Shown piece after piece: positions 32,101 through 39,823 of a DNA stretch of 39,823 nucleotides. The position numbers and the translations under genes are program-made. Source of the DNA: Zygnema cylindricum. Lineage: Eukaryota > Streptophyta > Zygnematophyceae > Zygnematales > Zygnemataceae. The DNA lies in assembly GCA_037447655.1 (NCBI GenBank), contig JBBHKE010002712.1:1-39823 (forward strand). The letters are read 5' to 3'. The notes beneath the pieces were generated by a model. That model searched no databases and was not told the origin of the DNA. It saw only the letters and a program-made list of their open reading frames with translations. Within the stretch, counting starts at the first letter, position 1. The number at the start of each line of letters is the position of its first letter.

Positions 32101-33065
32101 TCGCACTTAGCAACGATAATAACCTTTCTTTCCATAGAACAACTTCACCTAAGTCATTTCGGTTCTCAAGTCGAAGCAAAAAAAAATCTTTTTATAAGTT
32201 ATGCTTTTGGCATTAAAGTTGCATTTAAGGAAAAAGGCCGTCATATGCATTATCTAACACACTTTTATACGTTTACTGTGTAAAACACACACGTTTAATA
32301 TCCAGTCAATTTATAGTAGTGTGAAGTTATCGTGTTCATGTTGTTTTAATGGTTGAATTGAAATATGCTATTTTTACAATAACCCGACACACGTGACATC
32401 ATGAACTACGTCATAAGAAGTTATCATCCACAAATTTTATCATTATGCAGTTTGCCACCATGCCGACTTGACTTGTTCATATGAGTACAAAGCTTTTATG
32501 TTGTTTATTTATAAGTGTCAGGTGAAAAATATAAACTATATATATGTAGTTATTACATTGGGCGTATTTTTGGTAACCAAATTTGCCCCATCTTGACTTA
32601 GAGAATAACCGGTTGTAAGATAACAATTTCAATTGCATAACAATGATAAAAATGACAATAATAATAACAATAGTAATTATAAATGACAAATATCAAATTA
32701 GTGGACAAAATGATACCGTTTTAGACCTTTCCACATTACTAATTTCCTACGTAAGTTAACTATCCCTGCATTTGATGCATAGTATTGTAGTTTATAACTT
32801 TGGAAATTATGATTATTTGAACCCTACTCATCCCTCCCTCCAAATTATATTTCATTTGTATATCGGCATAGCGATATCGCTTCGACATTGCCGACACATC
32901 GATGATATATTGGCGACATATCAGATTTGCGCCGTACTGCATCGCATCGTCGTATGGATATTGGCATATTCGGAAAGGTATAGAACACACAGTGAGAATT
33001 ATTTTATCGGTTCCAAAATTGGAAAAGCGGAAAGCTGTTACTCGATGCGACATATATCATTAAGT
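29110..33065. other. AT-rich intergenic region, no gene recognised
   Basis: About 4 kb of AT-rich DNA with frequent stops. The longest open frames (31878-32216 plus, 32772-33140 plus and 33053-32760 minus) have no recognisable motifs. A short internal repeat (GTTAGCCCAAAATGCACTAA near 29731, altered near 29764) is present. A patch at 32860-32960 is rich in ATCG/CGAT words like those inside the hAT elements and may be a decayed relative. Confidence 0.5.
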
Positions 33066-33069
33066 ACTA

Positions 33070-33285
33070 CACCGCCAATCGCTATTAGCGTTGTGTACGC
33101 TAATCCCGTCCCGCTTTTTTTTGTTTTTATTCTCAAATAGAATTATCCACACTATTTAAAAAAGACCTAATTCCTAATTAGAGTAATCGATTTCTTCCAA
33201 AATTTCCAAATTCCCAATTAGCGTACACCACGCTAAATAATAGTATACGCTAATCAAACCTACACGCTAATAGCGATTGGCGGTG
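33070..33285. mobile_element. MITE with TA target duplication, copy 2 (216 bp)
   Basis: Starts CACCGCCAATCGCTATTAG after TA 33068-33069 and ends with its inverted form before TA 33286-33287. The interior matches 4963-5176 closely (for example CTCAAATAGAATTATCCA). Confidence 0.9.
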
Positions 33286-33310
33286 TACAGTCATTCATTT
33301 CTGATCTATC

Positions 33311-33444
33311 TTGCGACGAATTAATAGGTTCGTTGAAATCCTTCATCATACGAATTTCATTTCCCGGTCATTCCAGCTTACTTGTGATGACCTGATAGGT
33401 TCGTCGAAATTCTTCATCGCGCGACTCATTTCCGGTCATTCCAG
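33311..33444. repeat. Tandem duplication of a 63-66 bp unit
   Basis: Two units, 33311-33376 and 33382-33444, share TAGGTTCGT, GAAAT, CTTCATC and CGGTCATTCCAG. They are diverged by several substitutions. Confidence 0.75.
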
Positions 33445-34719
33445 TGGACCATGCGTTGCATATTGAGAGTAGATGATGTTGGGGAGTCCGCTATTTTGGA
33501 ACATACCAGTACGGTTTGCCAGATACTGTACTGTTCATTGATGTCTCGCACGATATTGTGATTCTGTGCGATGTCCGTACGAATTGTCTGCCCGCAGAGG
33601 ACATAGTCCTTGATGTGATTGACAAACGACCGCTGAGCGTTCGCTCTTTTTTTTCCCCTCCTACCTGGATTCTTCACACATGGTGGTGGTTGGCTCATGC
33701 GCGATCTTCAACAATCATAGAAGCGACAGTTTGTCTTTTTCGTAAATATGATTCAATTTTGTCTGCCATCCGGATTCAGTCTGCATTCCTAGCTAGCTGA
33801 GTATCCATTCGTTTTAATCCTCGCATTCTTGAATAGCGGCTTTTCAACCTTTCCATTTACGACTGTCCTGCCGTCAGTTGTCACACTGCTGTACGCCACT
33901 GCACTGTTGGCGTCCTACGGAAGGCACAACATTAAATCCGTCACTGTCACGCAACATCCCTCCGTGTTCGGCGGCCCACTGCCTCGTTGTCAGAACTCAG
34001 AAGTTGACGTCCAGAAACTGCAAATAACCGCGGCTTTCCTCGTTTCACTTTTTGCCGCATTTCCCGCCGCCGCCGCCGCACTATTACGGAACTGTACTCT
34101 CATACTGTACTTTTATGTGAGGTTTTGTACTTTCTGTACTGTGTTGGATCGAGCTTGTCCTGTACTACACTCCTGCGCTTGCCTTTCTGGTGATGACCAG
34201 CGCCGCCAACTATTGCTGCAAAACCCTGTCGCTTCAGATTTTCCTTCTTTCGTTCCCTTCATATTTTCTTCACTTCGCTTCCTTTTTTTCTAAGCTGGTT
34301 GCAGACAGAGCAAATCTCCCCAAATATCTTCGTCCTTGCAGTGAAGCCACTACAGTACTGCTCTCAGCCTTGTCGCCTCTCTCTTCTTGCAGTTTTAGGT
34401 CATCACTGCGTTGAACGCGAAGTTGCGTTCTTTATTTACATTCTAATACTAAGTATTTTCAGTAGCTGACTGTTTAATATGCGATTGTCGTCCTTGGCGC
34501 CGCTTTTTTTTGAGACTTTTGTGGACAGGAATACCAAGATGCAGGTGATGCAGTTCCTTTTAATCGTCAGTTGATAGACTGAAAAAGTGATCCTAGTTTT
34601 GTTTCTCCTATTGTTGAGGAACAGTTCAACAGTTCATATTCTCAGTGAGCTTTTTAGATAGCAGTTTTGAGGGAAGAAGCTTGTTAATAGAAAGGGACGG
34701 GTTATTTGAATTAGCAAAA
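33445..34719. other. 5' region of the downstream gene, no coding exon recognised
   Basis: Contains a 154-codon open frame without ATG start (33829-34293) rich in Leu, Phe, Ser and Ala, and a GCCGCC run near 34065. I see no domain in it. Probably promoter, 5' UTR or intron sequence of the gene at 34720. Confidence 0.4.
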
Positions 34720-36804
34720 ATGGCGCAATTACGGGAACTCGTGGGCGCCGCTGTGACCAGTAGACTGGCTACAGCTGGCTACCACTTTGAAGGCAGTCCA
34801 GAATTGACAGACTTTGAAGATCCAACGTATTACATGACGATGCCGTTTTTGCCAAACAGGCAATGTCTTGTTTTACTTTCAAGAATATCGGTATGCTTAA
34901 AACTTCTTTTTCATTCGTTCCGTTTCATTATTATTCCTCGAATAATAGATCCAGGAGCTTCAAGGGGTCGGATGGTGTTTCCTTGAAATCTTAATTTTAG
35001 GTGTTGAAATGTTTTTAAGAATAACTGTTATCATGTTTATCACAAAGATGGTTTTAAACAGAGTAGTTTCCTTGACCGAGGAGTATGATTCGCAGCTATT
35101 ATATTTCACGGGTTTAAAGGCTGTCCATTTTGGTGGCTTTTTCAGGGTAATTTGTCCGCGCAGGAGAAGATAAGGTGGCTGGATTTGCAATTATCACATA
35201 TGCAGTGTCCTTATCCATTGCAGCAAATCGAGTTTACTCACGCTGGTGATGCAGGTGTGGGTTTGTTGAATGAAAATATATATGATTATGTGCTTGCTAG
35301 CTGTCCAGCTCAATTCGGGCTTGGAAAGGAGAGAGAACTGGGCCACCTCATAGTTAGTATCTGTAGATGTCGATACCTGGCCCAAATTAAACTTTTGAAA
35401 AATGTTCGTCCTCTCAGTTTGTCCCTTGTTTTTAATTTAGCCATTGCTGAAAGTGATGCTACCTAACTTTTGCAGTCTATTAGAGTACAGACTGGTTTTG
35501 GAAATTTTTGGATGGGTTAGTTTCTGATTTTTTTTTCGATCATCCGTGCCATAGATGATAAATTTTGAATTCAGTAGTTTCAGAGCATAGCAGCTGTATT
35601 CATGTAGAGTCTGAAACAAACGGTTTTGGACTTTAGAAAGGTTTTTTTGTTTTTTGTCATGGCAACCCGTTTACGCATTTTTTTTGGGTCTTTGCAGTGG
35701 TACAGTTTGTTTCAGAAACGTCAATGAAGAAATCCCTAGCTAGAGGCCCTTTCAAATGGGAGAATCAGGAAATCACAACAAGACCATGTTCTGAGGATGA
35801 TGTCAGGGGTTTATACTGGGTTGGTGTTAGTGGAACGCCTATAGAGCTGTATCCATTCGTTAAACAGGTGCGAAACAGATTATGATCTTTAAGAAACCTC
35901 CCTCATGTTGTCAAACAAATTCGTTCGCACCTCAGTTCATTACGGCAGGATTTTGATCTTAGTTCAAATGCGTGAAAAATATTGGAAACACTATGTGGCT
36001 ATCCTGTTTTGACGCAAAATACACGCATGGTAGGGGGTAATACGCCAAACTGCAACTCACAACTAGGATACTTAGTTACAACTGTCTGGATCTGCTACGG
36101 ATTGTATGCACCTATTCACCCATGTCATTTTGCTTTTTTGCGGTTAAGAACGCTCTGGAAGCGACTGTTCTTTACAAGGTGAAGATGTAGGGATACCATG
36201 TGGATCTTCCCTTTGTTTGGAACGGAAATCTCATATATAAATGTTTCTTTTGATTATGTCCAGGCTTTGCAACAGTTTGGAGAGGTTAATGGAGAGTATG
36301 CCCGTCATCCTAGCCAGGAATTTCAGTCGGGAATGTTGAAGTACTATTTTGCCCCTAGCAGCAGAAAACGCCTTCCGCCAACAATACAATTTATCCGGCC
36401 GGACAGGCAAGTACCTTCTTGGAGGCAGCAGTTCCAGTCTTGTTAATATCCAGGTCCTGTCCTTCTGTTAAGGCTATGTTTTTTTGGAAATGCTGGGTTG
36501 CTGGAACGTGGTTGGAAAAGCCTTGTTTGTTTCATGGTGTGGTTTATGTTGGTCGCAGTCTCTCTCAAATTGCATTCTATCTTGCTTAGTGTCTTCATTG
36601 ATAGGTGTTTGTGGATTATGCAAGTCAAATTTTTAAGCTTGAAATTTTGAATTTGATTACAGGCCAAAAAATTACCCCCCTACTACTGTAAAAGTTTTTA
36701 CACCCGACGGCCCCCTTGCACCCAAGTGTGCGGATTTTGGGAAGGATCACAATTCTCACGGATGTCCTGAATGTCACCGCCGTAGACAACAAGCGGGCGG
36801 TTAA
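34720..36804 (+). CDS. Unrecognised 244-residue protein, five exons
   Basis: Five exons join in one frame: 34720-34890, 35146-35254, 35698-35867, 36264-36406 and 36663-36804 (735 nt, TAA at the end). ATG 34720 is the first in an open frame that begins after a stop at 34615, and has a good context (AAAATGG). I do not recognise the family. The middle (LYWVGVSGTPIELYPFVKQA, then LQQFGEV, later GMLKYYF) has a strand-helix-strand look that could be a divergent RRM-like fold. The C-terminus has a Cys/His cluster, CADFGKDHNSHGCPECH, like a CCHC knuckle with the second Cys replaced by Phe. Both suggestions are weak. The fourth intron has a GC donor (ACAG then GCAAGT), needed to keep the frame. Upstream coding exons cannot be excluded. 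Multi-exon structure and open frames argue for a host gene. Confidence 0.75.
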
Positions 36805-37895
36805 GATGGATTTATAACTATCACTAATAATTGATTATTATGGGAGATAAATGTTCTCAAGCAGGTGATTGATTGGGTATAAATCACAGTCTGGCCTTTT
36901 ACTCCCAAACTCCAAGCAGCAAATGCAGGATCTGGGTGCCGGGCGACATTTTTGGGGAAAATATGTTGTGTTTTAACATACATAATTAGTACGTGGAAGT
37001 ATTGTTTGGGTCAAACTGCTAATTTAGGATTCGCTTGAGGAGGGCATTAACATTGTTTTTTTACAATTGACAAAGTTGTAGCTTGAGAACAGTAGGTTGG
37101 GACAGGCAATTTGATTTTATTGCTCGTCTTTTTAAAATGTTGAAATATATAAACATTTCGGTAGAAAATGCGATGGTTTTACTACTAATCAAAAGTTTAG
37201 AAAGTTTAGATTGGGACAAATTGTTGTATGAAGCAAAGAATAATGATAGCCCTTGACTAGAGTTGTTCTTGATGGTAGTGTTTAATCGTTTAATCTGAGC
37301 CGAGGCCTCAGGAAGTATGTTTGTGATAATTAGTTGTAACAGGGTTGATCTTGTGGGTGTATGGAGATAACGAAAGAAATAATTGCTCTCGCACATGCTG
37401 TGCGGATGTCGATAATATGGCTATTTATTGGCCGATTAAAAAAGAAGTATTTCTCTCAAAGGTTTAAATTGTTTTTTCACTCTTAGTTTCCATGTTGAAA
37501 GGAGAAGTTGCTGTATTACATTTTCTCTCACGAATTGTTGTGGATACCTTTTTAATTTGTCTTTTAAATTGAGCTGGAATATCTACTTTCTCGATGTACC
37601 TACGGGTTAAGTTTCATGTTATGTCAAAAGATAAATCTAACGGAAAGTTGACTTCATTTTTTTTGTTTGTGCATATTGTATGCCAACGGTTTTTGAGTTT
37701 GACAAATAATTTTGCGGGAACCAATTATTTTGTAGTGATGTTGTTAAAGATGAATGAAACATTTTCAATTCAGAACGCAATCGTGTCAAGATTTTAGTTG
37801 CAAATGGTATGAAATCTCATATTTTATTGGGTCATGGGCTTTTGGTAGTAAGCTTGGAACTCTGGCTCGCAAACAGGTGTCTCTTCCCGTCTCTG
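36805..37895. other. 3' UTR and intergenic, no gene seen
   Basis: Follows the unknown gene. A minus-strand frame (37396-37061) and a plus-strand frame (37594-37797) have no recognisable motif. Confidence 0.5.
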
Positions 37896-37974
37896 TGGGA
37901 GGGTTCGGTCGTAGTAGCGTCTGACTCCAGATCAGAACTTCAGAAGGATGCGCGTTCAATTCATGTTAAGTTCG
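37896..37974 (+). pseudogene. tRNA-Trp pseudogene
   Basis: Keeps the anticodon arm of the downstream tRNA-Trp exactly (TCTGACTCCAGATCAGA) and a recognisable T arm (GCGCGTTCAATTCATGT). It has a roughly 8-base insertion (ACTTCAGA) after the anticodon arm, a disrupted D arm (GGTCGTAGTAGCG) and non-matching acceptor strands, so it should not fold as a tRNA. Confidence 0.85.
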
Positions 37975-38046
37975 CCAGAACATTAGATTTTGAGTTACAG
38001 TGTGAGCCGCTTATAGTGTTAAGAAATTATTACCTTAAAGAAAAAA

Positions 38047-38490
38047 ACAGTGTTATTTAACGCTGTATTTAGTTTCATGGCCTCGCGCCAACAAAACATC
38101 AACTCTAATTTTTTCATCTAATGCTAATACTCATTCCCACAGTATAGCCCCTCCAGCCTGTGTTCACATAGTCAACGGTTGAATATGTTGAAACAAGTTC
38201 GCGTGATGTCGCCCGTCTTTATATTAAGAATCAATTTTGAGAGCGCTTCCCGCGTCAGCGCCACCCAGTTTCCGGTCTCGACGCCGTTATCTGACACTTT
38301 TTCTGTATGTTTGTAACAAAAAACGAGCAGTTTTAGTACGGATTGGCACATTTCGTACACCACACTATTTAAATACTGGCCAAATTAGAGTCAATGACGC
38401 TAACTATATTAAGGCAAATAGAAAATTAGTATTACTAAACTCCATTTAAGGTACAAAAGTCAAAATTTAGGGGCGCGAATATAGTGTTAT
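38047..38490. repeat. Diverged copy of the 13660-14187 repeat
   Basis: Shares the order of blocks with 13660-14187: CAACAAAACAT, GTGTTCACATA, GTCTCGACGCCGTTATCTGA, CACACTATTTAAA, CAAATTAGAGTCA, then GTCAAAATTT. The terminal repeat at the right end is lost, so it is a truncated copy. Confidence 0.75.
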
Positions 38491-38604
38491 GAACACTTTT
38501 GACTTTTTGACCTGTGTCAGTGAGGGTCACTCTCCTTCTTTCTCGCCTCTTCTATTCCCCTGTCTGTTTCGGTTCTTGTTGTTAAAGTTAAAATATATCA
38601 ACAA

Positions 38605-38676
38605 GGATCTGTGGCGCAATGGTAGCGCGTCTGACTCCAGATCAGAAGGTTGCGTGTTCGATTCACGTCAGGTTCA
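38605..38676 (+). tRNA. tRNA-Trp (anticodon CCA), intronless
   Basis: 72 nt folding as a standard cloverleaf. The acceptor GGATCTG pairs with CAGGTTC (two G-U), discriminator A. The D arm is GCGCAATGGTAGCGC. The anticodon arm is TCTGA-CTCCAGA-TCAGA, giving CCA. The T arm is GCGTG-TTCGATT-CACGT. Near-identical to land-plant nuclear tRNA-Trp from memory. The internal A and B boxes look intact, so it should be transcribed by RNA polymerase III. Confidence 0.97.
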
Positions 38677-38693
38677 ATCCTGAATAGAGAAAC

Positions 38694-39187
38694 AGATTCA
38701 ATTTTTTTTCCCCGTGACTAGATAGATAGACAATCGATCTATCTGGATTAGACAGACAATCTATCTATCTAGATTAGATAGACAATCTATCTATCTTGAT
38801 AGACAATCTAGTCATTGTCCTCGTAGGAGAGTGATGCGTATTCAAACCTGAAAAGAATTCAGATGCAAAAATCTAGACGTGTGGCGCTTGCTGCTTAACT
38901 GTGGAGTTGATGCCTTATTGCCTGCATATTGTTTGTCTATGCCTAGATTCAATTTTTTTTCCCCGTGACTAGATAGATAGACAATCGATCTATCTGGATT
39001 AGACAGACAATCTATCTATCTAGATTAGATAGACAATCTATCTATCTTGATAGACAATCTAGTCATTGTCCTGTAGGAGAGTGATGCAATATTCAAACCT
39101 GAAAAGAATTCAGATGCAAAAATCTAGACGTGTGGCGCTTTGTAACTGTGAGTTGATGCCTTTTGCCTGCATATTGTTTGTCTATGC
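38694..39187. repeat. Tandem duplication of a 251-bp unit with GATA/TATC palindromes
   Basis: Unit 1 is 38694-38944 and unit 2 starts at 38945; both begin AGATTCAATTTTTTTTCCCC. Small deletions mark unit 2 (for example GTCCTGTAGG versus GTCCTCGTAGG, and loss of bases near 39140). Each unit has repeated GATAGACAATC and CTATCTATC words that can pair with each other to form long stems. Confidence 0.95.
38702..38709 (+). terminator. RNA polymerase III terminator (T8)
   Basis: Run of eight T about 26 bases after the tRNA end and the first long T run downstream. It lies inside the first unit of the 251-bp duplication. Confidence 0.75.
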
Positions 39188-39245
39188 CTGCATTGTCTAT
39201 GCCTGCATATTGTTTGTCTATGCCTGCATATTGTTTGTCTATCGT
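39165..39245. repeat. 21-bp minisatellite
   Basis: Three to four units of CCTGCATATTGTTTGTCTATG, one shortened, follow the second 251-bp unit. The tandem motif appears to have grown from the end of that unit. Confidence 0.85.
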
Positions 39246-39691
39246 TTTTCGGTTTGGCAGTCTCTTTTGAAAAGACCTTAGGCAGTGAAGCGTCATTGAT
39301 GTTTCCTGATTCATACCTGGGAATGATCAGCTCAAACCAATTTTCCAGCCATAAATGTATCTTTGTTGGTGAGTTGAAATGGAGCCAGTTATAAAATCCA
39401 AAACAGGAATGAAGGGACATGAATGGAACCTTCGATATGCTGTTTAGTGATATTAGAGCAAACAGATTTATTGGCATGGGCTTCATTTTAGAGTTATCTA
39501 TAATTCAGTTCCGATGACATGGCTGTTTCTGAATTAAACTACTAGCCTTAAGAAAGAAAATCAAATAATGATATTAATGTTATTTTAAGTTCTAGAGCTT
39601 GGATTTGGGGGGCACCAATTTAGTGAACATCAATAAATATACACGGTGTAGTCATTTGGGAGTTCAAGTACCTTCTGCGCGAATAAACTAC
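39246..39691. other. Intergenic with a possible decayed MITE end
   Basis: No convincing ORF. Near 39600-39652 the sequence GGGGGGCACCAATTTAGTG followed by ACACGGTGTA resembles a right end of the CACC-type MITE group. Confidence 0.4.
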
Positions 39692-39823
39692 ACTCTCAGC
39701 ACTGTTAAAAATCACAAATAATTAGTGTTGATACTTTGTCAAAACTGCTCACACTAAATTATGCTTTCCCACGTGGCTTTTCATGGGCCACTTTGTTAAC
39801 TGGGTCTGAAAACACTCACTCGA
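39692..39823. mobile_element. Left end of another CACC-type MITE, cut by the window edge
   Basis: Begins CACTCTCAGCACTGTTA after TA and continues AATTAGTGT and CCCACGTGGC. The words match 28065-28175 in order (AATTATTAGTGT, then GACGTGGC). The other end lies outside the window. Confidence 0.45.

Noticed and set aside
33829-34293. 154-codon open frame as a gene
   Set aside because: No ATG start, hydrophobic low-complexity composition and no domain; more likely upstream non-coding sequence.

Overview
The window looks like nuclear DNA of a green-lineage eukaryote, most likely a streptophyte. The reasons are a plant-type UDP-sugar pyrophosphorylase, a plant-type copper chaperone for superoxide dismutase, an intronless tRNA-Trp(CCA), small exons in large T-rich introns, and a dense load of Copia, hAT, MITE and LINE elements. 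Nothing in it is bacterial or organellar. All gene calls rest on reading exons and splice sites by eye.

Layout. 1-208: probable first coding exon of a minus-strand gene leaving the left edge. 1190-1650: array of GTGAC/GTCAC palindromes. 2059-3860: copper chaperone for SOD (CCS), plus strand, four exons visible. 4963-5176: TA-flanked MITE. 5452-7664: nested direct repeats around a dead Copia RNase H fragment. 7675-13300: one near-full-length LINE (minus) and a decayed copy (plus). 14598-17273: the last five exons of UDP-sugar pyrophosphorylase (USP), with a nested MITE/hAT pair in the last intron. 18838-22940: a LINE fragment and a second near-full-length LINE (minus). 22970-23600: homopolymer-rich simple sequence. 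23742-28051: a 67-bp minisatellite split by a young 3.6-kb LTR element. 28065-29106: MITE with a hAT element in its terminal repeat. 29110-33065: AT-rich DNA without recognisable genes. 33070-33285: second copy of the first MITE. 34720-36804: five-exon gene for an unrecognised 244-aa protein. 37896-38710: tRNA-Trp pseudogene and an intact tRNA-Trp. 38694-39245: tandem duplications. 39692-end: another MITE end.

The host genes (CCS, USP, the unknown gene, tRNA-Trp) show no functional link to each other. Three points stand out. First, there is a LINE family whose single ORF carries an N-terminal CCHC finger, a reverse transcriptase and a C-terminal restriction-like endonuclease. Second, the non-coding LTR element has apparently identical 1,443-bp LTRs, a primer-binding site matching the anticodon arm (not the 3' end) of initiator tRNA-Met, and a cluster of short hairpins in each LTR. 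Third, two hAT-like elements sit at exactly the same position, 11 nt inside the terminal repeat, of two separate MITEs.
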